NCBI GenBank assembly: GCA_036897485.1
Contig: JAYMTF010000237.1
Coordinates: 1 to 43,432 of the forward strand
Source of the DNA: Pelargonium nanum
Lineage: Eukaryota; Streptophyta; Magnoliopsida; Geraniales; Geraniaceae
Reading direction: 5' to 3'
DNA length: 43,432 bases
Positions 33,101-43,432 of this stretch are shown here, in pieces. Made by a program: the position numbers and the translations under genes. Numbering within the stretch: the stretch's first letter is position 1; every line of letters starts with the position of its first letter. The notes beneath the pieces are model-generated. The model was not told where the DNA came from, did not search any database, and saw only the letters and a list, made by a program, of their open reading frames with translations.

Positions 33101-34356
33101 TGGTATCATTAGATGTAAATTTATTTGTTTTATTGTTTGGCAGAGTATTCCAAATCCCGTCTATCTCTTCCAAGGGATTGTGCTACGCAGAGGCGCCAAA
33201 GGCACTGGAATGAAATCTATAGAATTAGCACTATCCATGTGTGACATTGTTGACATATATGGTTTCACTGTTGATCCTGGCTACACCGAATGGTGAGATC
33301 AATTCTGATACTCCTCTTCGCCCTTTCATTTAGGCTTTTTTGCATGTGTCCCAAACTATTGCTCATATTTTTTTATTTCATTGTCTTTTCAATCGTCAAA
33401 ACATCAAAATATGGGTCGTTACTTTCTTCTTTACCTTCTGTTGTGAATTTTATTCACTATATTTCTTTTAGGACTCGATACTTCTCTACACCGAGGAAAG
33501 GACATAATCCACTTCAAGGCCGGGCGTATTACCAGCTGTTGGAGTGCCTAGGGGTATAATATTCATCCTTTTCAGAGAAAATACTATATAATTTGAATTT
33601 GGGCAAATTACAAATAAGTAACTCCTTAGCCTCATTTGCTGAAAGCTCCCTTTTTCGCAAAAACTAACTCCTTGCACTTTCGAATTTTCATTTGGGCAGT
33701 TAGATTTAACTGAATTCTTTCTCTCTCATCATTTGTATGACACATGATCTATCACCGTCACTGTCACTTTCAGTCTTCACATTGCCGAATGAAAAATAAT
33801 AGTACAAGTAGTTGGTTGTCGCAAAAAAGAGAGTATAGGGAGGGAGCTTATTGGCAAATGTAGTTAAGTGTAGGGTACTTATTTGCAATTTGTCCTTTAA
33901 ATTTTCACATTCAAGGCTTGAGGCACAATTGATCAACTTTTGCGTGTATTTTTTGTTTTTCAGGTTATTAGGATCCATTCTCCGATGAGATCCCAGAGGA
34001 AGCAAGACTGGTCCGATGTTCCAAGTCGAGAAATGATAAGTAGAGCTCACGCTGCAGCCTTGCGCTTAAAGAGGCCTCAAGTCGATCAATTTGGTGGGCT
34101 GGGACAGTTCGGTAGCTGTAAAGTGTGGGGCAATGTAGATCCCGACAATGCGGGACCCGTCTCAGGAGCTTCAGACATGAGTGATGTGAGAAAGAATTCG
34201 AATTACAGTAAATGGGAAGTAATGCCATTTGAGAGTCTAAGGAAGGAAGCGCAAGAGCATTATAAGCAAATGCAACGTGTTTCGCTATACAAAATGGACG
34301 GCAATAGGTTGGATGATCTAGTATGCGTAAGGCACTCTTCGAGGTCTGAGGTATAA
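30103..34356 (+). CDS. Sialyltransferase-like glycosyltransferase, GT29 (MGP2/SIA1 type)
   Basis: Golgi type II membrane protein of family GT29. Plants make little or no sialic acid; members act in other glycan steps, and Arabidopsis MGP2 is needed in pollen. Exons: 30103-30223, 30314-30390, 31253-31339, 31424-31501, 31578-31669, 31797-31998, 32266-32356, 32854-32912, 33144-33292, 33472-33553, 33964-34356, giving 476 aa in one frame, close to Arabidopsis MGP2. A short basic cytosolic tail is followed by one membrane segment (about 17-34, [18 protein letters not shown]). The sialylmotif L begins [16 protein letters not shown] (about 183-219), motif S is at about 287-310 ([20 protein letters not shown]), and [10 protein letters not shown] (330-339) fits the following small motifs. 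The exon 5/6 join is ambiguous: donor GTATGG at 31670 with acceptor TTCAG at 31796 gives QLGAKNC; an alternative (31674, acceptor 31801) gives QLYAKNC. I prefer the first by consensus. Confidence 0.9.
31346..31366 (+). repeat. (CT)10 microsatellite next to a splice donor
   Basis: A CT dinucleotide run begins 6 bases after the donor of GT29 intron 3 (TGG|GTTGGACTCTC...). The intron is only 84 bp, so length changes of the run alter a good part of it. Confidence 0.85.
33601..33895. mobile_element. Mutator-type MITE, 295 bp, in GT29 intron 10
   Basis: Left end GGGCAAATTACAAATAAGTA and the reverse complement of the right end, GGACAAATTGCAAATAAGTA, match in 18 of 20 positions. The flanks are TTTGAATTT (33592-33600) and TTTAAATTT (33896-33904), a 9-bp duplication with one change, as left by Mutator-like transposases. 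No ORF. A truncated relative is in mannosidase intron 24. Confidence 0.82.
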
Positions 34357-36140
34357 ACAATCTTTCATCGACTCCTCATCCGTATTCTTGTATTTTGGTT
34401 TATTGGGAAGACTTGGGCTTTTGGAGAAGAGTACTATTTATTTACCTACCCGACTTCCCTATCACCAATTAAACATCCGAGTATCGAACAATCCTGACCT
34501 ATTTACATACCCGCCTTCCATATCACCACCAATTAAACATCTGGGTATCCTGACCTGACATCACAGGAGATAATGATATTTTAAGCGTTTCAACTTCGTT
34601 ACATGCTCGGTAAATTTAAGGCTTAGAGTGAAACCCTAGCAACTTGATTTTCGGTTCATGTGAAGCTCTCGTGGAGAAGATTAGGTTTACTGAAGTAGGA
34701 AAATTTGATTGTTGGATTTTGATTCCTGTGTAATTTTGTTTTGTAAGATTTATAGTATTTGATGGTACAATCAGTAGTATAGTAATTTTTATTTATTTCA
34801 TGAAGTCTAAGAAAATACATGTATTTGATGTGTTATGGGTATAAAAATGTTTAGATTAAGAAAATACATGTATTTATTATTTGTTTTTAATCATTTTTTT
34901 CAATATTTGTGTAAATAATCATATAAGTAGATGATTAATATTTTTTTTTCGGTTTATACCGTGGGGTTCAAAAGCGGGCCCGCACACTTGCGGTCGGCAC
35001 CATTAAATTGTTTGACCACACCCAGACTAATCTCCTTTCGAGATTTGATCACAATTAAAGCATTCGCCTCTCTCTATGGGTGTGTTGAGCGGGAATTAAA
35101 CGCAAACGTTCTTTTCACTCACGCAGCCTGTGTCGGGACGAGATTGTAAAACACACATTGTTATGGTTCCATTAAAGCAATTTAATACAATTCATTGCCT
35201 AATTGGTATTTGGCAGATAATAGCCGTCTACAGCCCGCACCTAACCGCATTGTTGAGAACTAAAGTTCTTGTGTTTGACTTGTTTTCCAAGTTTTTTTTT
35301 TCTTTCAATTTAGTTGGGTTGGTTTCAACTTTCAATTAATAAATTATTATCTTTAACTACAAAGAATAAAAAATTCAAGTTATACATTTTTTTTACTCAA
35401 GCTAAGCTAGTGACAAGTTGACACCTAATTAAATACAAGTTACTTAAATAATTTAATAAATGAGTATTTTAATAGTAAAAAGGTTTCCAAAACTTGGTAC
35501 TAAATTAGTTGAAAGTGACAAGAACTTGCAGAGCTAACAATTTAAGTTTCAAACTGTATTGGAAAGACTAAATCTGAACCCGACTCGAGAAGAATGAATT
35601 TGATCGATCTCATCTTTAAAATATAGAGTTGGTAATTTGTGTGTGTCGTTCTAACGGTTGACACGATCTAACACAAACACGTTTTAATAATCGCATTGAA
35701 AGGTTGAAAATAGACACATGACAAAATGGGTTATGTTGACACAACATAATTGACATGATCACAGCCCAAGACGTTTGACACGATACTATTCAACTCGTTT
35801 GACACGTTATTATGAGTAATTTACAATTATACCATTAATTGTGCGTATTGTGTGTGTCGCAACACGACTATTTAGTCGTGCACGCATGTATTTAAAGACC
35901 CAGCATGAATACGACACAATTTACAAAATGTGTGATCTCAAACACGGCGAACAAACGTCATTTTGTTGTTCTTTTATAATACTAATTGTTTTTTTAAAGC
36001 AATAATACTAATTGTATTGATAAAGTGTTTAAACATGATTAGAGAATTATTATAACTCAAATTACTGAATTAGTTTCATCACAGAATTTGGATACATTTC
36101 AACATATATAAAAATTAATTAATAAATAAATAAAAACAAG
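34357..36140. other. Intergenic region between GT29 and ClpC genes
   Basis: Contains the GT29 3' UTR, AT-rich sequence, and no supported gene. 34560-34640 and 34960-35160 are somewhat GC-richer but match nothing I recognise. A hAT-like repeat is at about 35635-35945. Confidence 0.45.
35635..35945. mobile_element. Degenerate hAT-like repeat with GACACG motifs
   Basis: Starts TAGAGTTGGTAATTTGTGTG-TCG and ends CGACACAATTTACAAAATG, giving loosely inverted ends; the interior repeats TTGACACGAT, GTTTGACACG and the palindrome ACGACTATTTAGTCGT. This pattern resembles known plant hAT MITEs, but I see no clean target duplication. Confidence 0.4.
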
Positions 36141-36333
36141 ATTTTGGGTTGTTTTGTTTTGAGGTTAAATTCAGAGCGAAAAAGAAAAAGACACGGAAAA
36201 GGCCCAAAACCAGACAGGCGGTTTCTCTATCAGCTCCGATTCGGCGTCGCAGACTCCGAAACCCACCATCTCCTCTCCTTTATCTCTCTCTTTCGCATCC
36301 CAAAACCCACAAACCAACCCCTCTCTCTCTCCG
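36103..36333 (+). promoter_or_regulatory. ClpC core promoter and 5'-UTR exon
   Basis: CATATATAAAAA at 36103-36114 is a likely TATA box. A CT-rich leader follows (CCTCTCTCTCTCCG) and ends at the donor GTAACC at 36334. The matching acceptor TTCATGCAG is at 37368, 30 bp before the ClpC ATG. Confidence 0.6.
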
Positions 36334-37368
36334 GTAACCATTTTTGTTGCACTATCTCTATCTGTTTATTCGCTTTCTTATCTTATCTTCTTGAACTGTT
36401 CGATTTTGGGGTTTATGTGGGGTTTTGTATTTTCGCGTTTTTGTTGGTTCTATCGGCTCGGAAACGACCGGAGATGGGTTTTATTGTGATGGGTACTGAA
36501 GATTTTGAGTTGTTGAGGAGTGTTTCTGGGTTGGGTAGTTTCTGGAATTTGAAGTTTGGAGCAATGTTTAGGCTCGGAATGGAGTTTTTTGTATCTTTTT
36601 GTTGAGGTTTTGACTGTGCGCACCAAGTGTTTGATTATTTGTCTGAACGAAGTGGGTTTTTTTTGGTTTGGTTGATTAGGGGAATTTCAGATTTAGTCCA
36701 AGATAAGGGAGGATGGTTTTGAGGTTTAGGTTGTAGTTTTAGTGCAAAGATTGTCACAGTTTTGGTGGAATTGCGAAACGACTCGTCTTACTTTAGTCAT
36801 GTTTGAAATTGTAAATTTTATTGTTTGATGATTACGAGGATGTTTATATTGCATAGTTTACAATCTCTAAAACATAAGGTTTTCTTGGGTTTCTTTGTTG
36901 CATTGTTGGGGTTGGATTGCTCAAGTTTGTTACATTTTGAGCTTGGCTCGACTTTTTAATCATTCTTTATTGAGTACTTGACGTGAATGTTATGCATCCC
37001 TTTCCACTCATGATTCTTGATTGAGTGATAACTATGAGAATTTTGGAAAGATATAAGTTACGAAGTTGTTTATATTGCATAGTTTACAATCTCTAAAACA
37101 TAAGGTTTTCTTGGGTTTCTTTGTTGCATTGATGGAGTTGCATTCCTCAAGTTGCATTGGTGGGGTTGGATTCCTCAAGTTTGTTACATTTTGAGCTTGG
37201 CTCGACTTTTTAATCGTTGTTTATTGAGTACTTGACGTGAATATTATGTATCCCTTTCCACTCATGACTCATGATTGAGTGATAAATATGAGAATTTCGG
37301 TAAGATATAAGTTACGGTTATTGTTAATATGTTTTGTTGATATCTTTTCACTACGTGTATTCATGCAG
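36334..37368 (+). other. 5'-UTR intron of ClpC
   Basis: 1035-bp leader intron inferred from the donor CCG|GTAACC and acceptor ATGCAG|GCT. Leader introns in this position often raise expression of plant genes. It contains the tandem repeat at 36841-37316 and no coding sequence; open frames such as 36144-36605 begin without an ATG and run across the splice donor. Confidence 0.6.
36841..37316 (+). repeat. Two-copy tandem repeat (226-bp period) in ClpC leader intron
   Basis: TGTTTATATTGCATAGTTTA at 36841 recurs at 37067, and the copies (36841-37062; 37067-37316) are nearly identical to their ends (GATATAAGTTACG). The second copy is about 27 bases longer because GGAGTTGCATTCCTCAAG-type sequence was doubled inside it. 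The high identity means a recent event. Confidence 0.92.
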
Positions 37369-37398
37369 GCTGCATAGTATTTCTTGATTGTGGACATC

Positions 37399-40300
37399 AT
37401 GGTCTCTCCTCTGGTTCAGTCCACAAACATTACAGTTTTAGCCTATGGTAGAAGTAAAGGCCGAACTCAAGTTCCTAGGAAACCTAGGCATCAGGTTCAA
37501 ATGATGTGTAATCTACGGCTTCCCCGTCTTAGGCTGCAAGCCTTTGCAGGATTTCAGAAATGCAATCCCCTGAGTTTTTCTGTAGCTCACGACTTCCATT
37601 CTAAGGTTGCATCTGCTATCTCCTTTCCCCGTGGTTCCGTTCCTCAGAGAAAGCCAAGGAGAGTGACAGTTAAAGCAATGTTCGGGCGCTTTACAGAGAA
37701 GTCAATTAAAGTTGTTATGCTTGCCCAGGAGGAAGCTAGACGTCTTGGACACAATTTTGTGGGCACGGAGCAAATTCTGCTGGGGCTCATAGGTGAAGGC
37801 ACCGGTGTAGCTGCAAAGGTTTTGAAATCAATGGGAATTCATCTCAGAGATGCCCGTAGGGAAGTAGAGCAAATAATTGGGAGGGGCGCAGGGTTTGTTG
37901 CTGTAGAGATCCCATTCACTCCTCTTGCAAAGCGAGTCTTTGAACTCTCGTTAGAAGAAGCTCGCATACTTGGTACTTCTCAACCCATAATTTATCGTGC
38001 TACGTATTCTTTAGTTAAATGTTTGTATTCTTTTGGTGACGTGACTGAATCTCCAATGAATTCTCATTCTAGTAGCCTGTGTTTTACCAATATCGACACG
38101 ATATGTTACGACACGTTAATTTTTTTAGTTAGAAATATATTTCACATAGCAAATTATATGTTATTATGGTTTTTTGTTGTATTGCAATTAAACTTGATAG
38201 TACGTCAAATTAATAAATTGTCAACTATGCAAAGTTCTTTTAATATATCCACTAATCAATAGTATTTCATATCTTAGAGATAATTGACTAATTATGATTT
38301 GAATGTCCTAGGTCATAACTATATTGGTACTGAACACTTGCTCTTGGGTCTGCTTCGTGAGAGTGAATGTGTAGCTGGTCGTGTACTTGAGAATCTAGGA
38401 GCTGATTCAGATAGCATCCGTGCACAGGTAAGTTATATAGATAAGGTGCTATCAGTCTGTGTTCGATATAGTTCCTTGGTTTCCTTGTGTTTTTCTGAAT
38501 CTTAATGCAGCTTCATTTAGACTTCTATTTCCATCAATAATGATGACAGGTTATTCGCATGGTGGGCGATGCTGACGATGCAATCAGTAATGTCAAGTCT
38601 AGTGACAGTGCTAATAAGATGCCGACACTAGAGGAGTTTGGCACCAATTTAACGAAATTAGCAGAGGAGGTACTTTCAGTTCTATAGACGTGTTGAATCT
38701 GTAGATGAAGTAGTTCTTTGCATATGTAGCGTGTTTTTTTCCCCTACTTTAGTTTCTATATCGTGTTGATTTAGGGTAAGCTGGATCCAGTTATGGGAAG
38801 GCAGGAACAAATAGAGCGTGTGGTCCAAATTCTGAGTCGGCGGGGCAAGAATAATCCCTGCCTTGTTGGAGAACCCGGTGTTGGGAAAACAGCTATTGCC
38901 GAAGGGCTTGCACAAAGAATTGCGAGTGGAGATGTTCCTGACACAATTGCTGGAAAGCAGGTACGGGTTAAATTATTTATCACTATTAGTGCATTTATAT
39001 GCGCTTATGAAAACATCTTATTGAGCATTTCATTGAATATTAGGTGATTGCTTTGGATATGGGTCTGCTTGTCGCTGGCACAAAATACCGTGGAGAGTTT
39101 GAAGAAAGAGTGAAGAATCTTACTAAAGAAGTCAGTAAAAGTGAAAATACCATACTGTTTATCGATGAAGTTCACACTCTAATTGGAGCAGGAGCAGCAG
39201 AAGGTGCTATTGATGCTGCGAACATCTTAAAACCCGCTCTTGCAAGAGGTGAACTGCAGGTAATTTAGCTTCATTTCACAAAAAAACTAGTTAGTGCTAT
39301 GATCTTTTTGACATTTGTAATAAAATGTATACAAGCTCCAGGGTGAACTTTTTTTTTTTGTTTTGCTCTTGTCACATCTGTTTTATTTAACTTGGAACCA
39401 ATATCTTCTCCTATTCCACGAACATAGGTAACAAATTTTGCGAACTACATTTCTACTTGTAAGAAGAGCCGAAGAAAAGGATTAAAAATCTGCTCTCCAA
39501 GAATAAATATTTCGCTTCTATAGCTATATCTGAATTATTTCCGTCTCTTTAAGCTAGAAACCAGCTTCATATAGTCAAGTAGTGTTCTCTAATGTACATA
39601 GTAACTAGTCCTAGTACCATAAGAAAGTTCACAATTTGTCAGTTAGTATCTATTGCCCTTGATAGGCAGATGATCCATCCTGTTATTCTTTGTTTATATA
39701 ATTTTAATCCAAGGTGGCTCGGTAATACTTATAAAAGAATTCCCTGAGGTAGGGTTTATCAGTTCAGCGTGCACCACTGTCCAAATTAGGGTTTACCATG
39801 TTAGAGTAGATGCACACGGTCAAACAACTATGCACGTACATAATCTAGTTTTAAGTATGGATTGGTTATTATGTATTTACAGTGCCTTCATTTGATGATG
39901 AATTGTGCTTATTTTTATTGCTTCAGATTATGTTTTAGTTGTATGTCGAGAATTGCCGAATTGGTTTTGGAAATTAAATTCCCTTTGACATATTCTTGCT
40001 ATCAGTTAAATTGTTCTAAATAGACCCTGTCTTGCACATTTAGTTGTCCGTGAAAGTTGATTTCATCCTTCTGTGAAGGAGGCTTATGAGGAAAATTTCA
40101 AATTTAATTGGTGCAGTGTATCGGTGCAACTACCCTGGATGAATACAGAATGCACATTGAGAAGGATCCAGCTTTGGAAAGACGATTCCAGCCAGTAAAA
40201 GTGCCCGAACCCACGGTTGAGGAAGCAGTCCAGATTTTGGAGGGGCTTCGTGAAAGATATGAGATTCATCACAAGGTTCATTATACCCAAGAAGCCCTTA

Positions 40301-43081
40301 ATGCTGCTGCTCAGTTATCACATCAATATATCAGGTACATTTTCAGCTCGTGTATTAATTTTGAGTCCTCTTTCATGCTAAAAATCATAATATTTGTAGC
40401 TCAAAATAAAAGTGATTTTGGTAGGTGTTTAATCCACAAAGTTCTATTTCCATTAATATATGAGTGCGAGCCTTGGTGCAATGGCAAAGTTGTTGCCTTA
40501 TGACCTTGAGGTCACACGTTTGAGAGTGAAACAATCTCTCTGCAACTGTAGGGAGAAAGTTGTGTACATAAATGACCTTCTCCAGACCCCCCACGATGGT
40601 GGGAGCCTCGTTCATTGGACCACCGTTTTTTGAATATTCAGGACTATATGTATACTAGCATTTGCAATGGAATAATATTATACATGCATGATATTTACAT
40701 ACCAAAGAAAAAAAGGATTTGGATCTTGAGACCCTTTTTTTTTTTTTTGTGATTCGTTGAAAATGAGTGCCTAGGAATGTGAACATATTTTATTTTAAAA
40801 ACATTTCTAAGCATGATGTTTCATGTATTGGAGTTCAGTTTTTTGTCATCCCGTATTCCCATGCAGTTTCTTACTTTTACTGGAGTTTAGTTAATTTAAT
40901 TCAAAATCAATACGTTTCGGAAGGTTATGTGTGAAGTTCTGATGTATATTTTTTATGCTCCAGTGACCGTTTCTTACCCGATAAAGCAATTGACTTGCTC
41001 GATGAGGCTGGGTCTCGGGTCCGGTTACGCCTTGCTCAGGTATTGGTTGTTATTCGCATGTCAGCAGACTCAGCACGTGCAATGTTTATTCTCTCCAGCT
41101 CTTGATTGAGCGATATTTTATATCATTTGCAGTTGCCCGGGGAAGCAAAAGAGTTCGAGAAAGAGATCAGGGAGATCACTAAGGAGAAGAATGAAGCAGT
41201 TCGTAATAACGACTTCGTGAAGGTGATTTTACTGACCTTTTGCTTTGATGTTGACGCAATTATGTCTTGGCAATAAGATGCATGCTCTGAATTTCTGTTG
41301 CATTATAATCTCAAACCTAACATGGCAAGATAATTCAATTTCGCTGAGGAAAGACGAGTTTTTTAATTCCAAGTATGCCCTTAAAAAAATTAAACGAATG
41401 CAAGAATCACAATTTGAAAATACCCAACATGTATTTTAGTGAGAATCCAAATAGAAATAGCTAAATGAACGACCCTTAAGGGAGCCTTTATTTTCGCTTA
41501 TATATTTTTCATTGATTTTCTAGGAAAATAGGACATGTTGGATAATTTAATGGGAGGACATATTTGGAATTAAAAGAAAATTTGCTTCCTCAAATGAAAT
41601 TGAAATATTCTTAAATTTTCAATATTTTAATTACCGAGAATTGAATTAACTAGTATTTCAATTCCTTTTGCCAAAAATTGAACGAACGATACCTTATAGT
41701 GTAAAATGTTCTGGTGAGCGTCTAGATGTTACTATCGTTCTTGTTCAGACTAAATCGAAACCCAGCTCCACTTTTTGCCTTCAAAATTTGTGTACCAGTA
41801 TTTTTTTTGTTTTGTTAACTTATGGTGCCATTTTTTTTTCTTTGGCAGGCTGGTGAATTAAGGGATCGGGAAATGGATTTGAAGAACAAGATCTCCTATA
41901 TAATGGAGAAAGGGAAAGAGAAAAGCAAGGCGGAGAGTGAGTATGGAGACATGGCAGCAATTGTCACCGACGCAGATATTCACGAAATTGTTGCTTTGTG
42001 GACCGGGATACCTGTTGCTAAAGTAACGGATGACGAGTCTGAACGCCTCCTCAAAATGGAAGATGTGCTTCATGAGAGGATCATTGGACAGAACGAGGCT
42101 GTCGTGGCTATCAGCCGCGCTATTCGTCGGGCTCGGGTTGGACTCAAGAACCCTAACCGGCCTATTGCCAGCTTCATATTTGCCGGTCCAACCGGTGTAG
42201 GGAAGTCAGAACTGGCCAAGACACTAGCTTCGTACTACTTCGGCTCAGAACAAAACATGATCCGACTTGACATGAGCGAGTACATGGAACGACACACGGT
42301 TGCCAAGCTCATCGGGTCACCACCGGGTTATGTTGGCTACACCGAGGGAGGTCAGTTGACGGAAGCTGTCCGGCGACGCCCTTACACTGTTGTCCTTTTT
42401 GATGAAATCGAGAAAGCTCACCCTGATATCTTCAACATGATGCTTCAGATCCTCGAAGATGGTCGATTAACCGATAGCAAAGGCCGGACCGTGGACTTCA
42501 AGAACACGCTCCTTATAATGACATCAAACATCGGAAGCAGCATAATCCAAAAGGGCGTTGAGCGCAAGCTCGGATTTGATTTCGGGATTGAGGAAGCACA
42601 AGATAATAGCTATAGCAACATAAAGAGCCTTGTCGGGGAAGAGCTGAAGCGCTTCTTCAAACCCGAGTTTTTGAACAGGCTTGACGATAACATTGTGTTT
42701 AGGCAGCTCACGAAGCTCGAGGTGAGGGAAATAGCTGACATTATGCTGAAAGAGGTGTTCGGGAGGCTCAAGTCCTTAGACGTTGATCTTCAAGTGACCG
42801 AGAAGTTCAAAGACAAGGTTGTCGAGGAAGGTTTTGATCCAAGCTATGGAGCGAGACCACTGAGACGAGCGATTATGAGGCTATTGGAGGACTCCATGGC
42901 GGAGAAGATGCTGGCGGGAGAGATCAGCGAGGGAAGCACTGTTATAGTTGACACTAATTCAAATGGAGAAGTAGTTGTACTCAATGGGAATACTGAGAAT
43001 AGTATCGTGCGTGAGCTACAAGCTCTGCAAGAACCGGAGATGGGGCTATTAGAAGAGGACTTGGCTCCAGCGGTCTTTTGA
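37399..43081 (+). CDS. CLPC: Chloroplast AAA+ chaperone ClpC (HSP93)
   Basis: Stromal Hsp100 unfoldase that feeds proteins to ClpP and acts in protein import at the inner envelope. Coding exons: 37399-37972, 38312-38427, 38550-38669, 38775-38960, 39044-39259, 40117-40334, 40964-41039, 41133-41222, 41849-43081, giving 942 aa, near the usual 920-950. The ATG at 37399 is chosen; an in-frame TTG at 37384 is not a likely start. A transit peptide (about 1-90, basic) is followed by the double Clp N-domain (about 94-240, [15 protein letters not shown] and [15 protein letters not shown]), D1 with Walker A GEPGVGKT (302-309) and Walker B ILFIDE (to 374), pore loop KYRGEFEER, the UVR-containing middle region (about 500-565, [13 protein letters not shown]), and D2 with GPTGVGKS (645-652), VVLFDE (to 718) and pore loop [12 protein letters not shown] at 773-775 is the ClpP-binding loop. 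All ATPase motifs are intact. Confidence 0.95.
39260..40116 (+). other. Long ClpC intron without recognisable content
   Basis: 857-bp intron after the D1 exon ending GELQ. Sequence is AT-rich; I see no ORF, inverted ends or tandem repeats in it. Confidence 0.6.
40464..40631 (+). mobile_element. Au-type tRNA-derived SINE in a ClpC intron
   Basis: Starts GTGCGAGCCTTGGTGCAATG with a box A-like tRNA part, has box B-like GAGGTCACACGTTTGAGAGT, then GTAGGGAGAAAGTTGTGTAC, CCAGACCCCCCACGATGGTG and GGGAGCC, and ends ACCACCGTTTTTT. This order, and the short T-run end, are those of the widespread plant Au SINE. It is in sense direction in the intron between exons 6 and 7 of ClpC, and is diverged, so it is an old insertion. 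Clear target duplications were not seen. Confidence 0.85.
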
Positions 43082-43432
43082 ATGGTCCCGTGCTTATGTT
43101 CTTCGATATTTAGATAGGGTTTTAGGGTTTTCGATTCATATTCGTTTCAATGAATTTTTTTTACGGTGTTTAGGGATTGTTAAAAAGGATGGTTGGTTGG
43201 TTGGTTGGTTGGTTGGTCTTTTTGAATGTGAATGTATCTTATTTTGGAATATTGAAGCAACAGGTTTAGATGTTAGCTTTGATTTAGGAAAGATCTGGAA
43301 TGTGGTGGAGAGGTTATTTTGTTTCAGATGAGTTTGATTTGTGGAGGAAAATATAGTGGGGATGTTTCAAAATTTTGGTGGGAGGTTGATTTGTTGATTA
43401 GATCATTGATTTATAAACATTTTTTAAGATAT
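43082..43432 (+). other. ClpC 3' flank with (GGTT)n microsatellite
   Basis: 3' UTR and downstream sequence. At 43191-43216 GGTT is repeated six times and more; around 43118 is GGGTTTTAGGGTTTTC. No further gene begins before the window edge. Confidence 0.7.

Noticed and set aside
33968..34360. 130-codon minus-strand ORF opposite the last GT29 exon
   Set aside because: Exactly opposite a conserved coding exon; no family resemblance.
36144..36605. 153-codon ORF upstream of ClpC
   Set aside because: It starts at TTG, not ATG, and runs from the leader exon over the donor GTAACC into the leader intron.
40464..40540. tRNA gene
   Set aside because: The head is tRNA-like but the cloverleaf is not complete and it continues into an Au SINE body.

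Overview
The window is nuclear DNA from a flowering plant, most likely a eudicot. Genes have many short exons separated by AT-rich GT-AG introns, encoded proteins are plant-specific types (SUVH histone methyltransferase with an SRA domain, chloroplast ClpC, restorer-like PPR protein, F-box/DUF295 protein, plant GT29 protein), and the spacers hold small non-autonomous transposons and tRNA-derived SINEs. The species cannot be named from the sequence alone. All exon models below were built by hand from reading frame, splice sites and known protein families; every model closes in frame.

Layout, left to right. (1) At the left edge, on the minus strand, are the first 21 codons of a gene with a mitochondrial-type presequence. 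(2) 1881-8924 (+): a 16-exon SUVH4/KRYPTONITE-type H3K9 methyltransferase, 713 aa. (3) 9356-10522 (+): an intronless F-box/DUF295 gene. (4) 10523-12700: spacer with a complete hAT-type MITE flanked by a perfect 8-bp target duplication, and a probable minus-strand SINE. (5) 12856-22969 (+): a complete 29-exon GH38 vacuolar alpha-mannosidase, 1022 aa. (6) 22970-30102: remains of a second alpha-mannosidase copy (an exon-11 scrap at about 23964 and a 3' part at 27592-29250), with an intact intronless PPR gene (25017-27092) lying between the two parts. (7) 30103-34356 (+): an 11-exon GT29 sialyltransferase-like gene, 476 aa, with a Mutator-type MITE in one intron. (8) 37399-43081 (+): a chloroplast ClpC/HSP93 AAA+ chaperone gene with 9 coding exons (942 aa) and a 5'-UTR intron; an Au-type SINE sits in one of its introns.

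The genes are functionally unrelated housekeeping or regulatory genes; there is no operon-like logic. The most interesting structure is local duplication: a 780-bp tandem duplication that doubled an exon of SUVH4, a decayed tandem array of exon 2 inside mannosidase intron 2, a smaller duplication across a mannosidase donor site, a 226-bp tandem repeat in the ClpC leader intron, and a duplicated then decayed mannosidase gene that now hosts a PPR gene. Two introns appear to use GC instead of GT donors. I did not find a self-contained new biological system.
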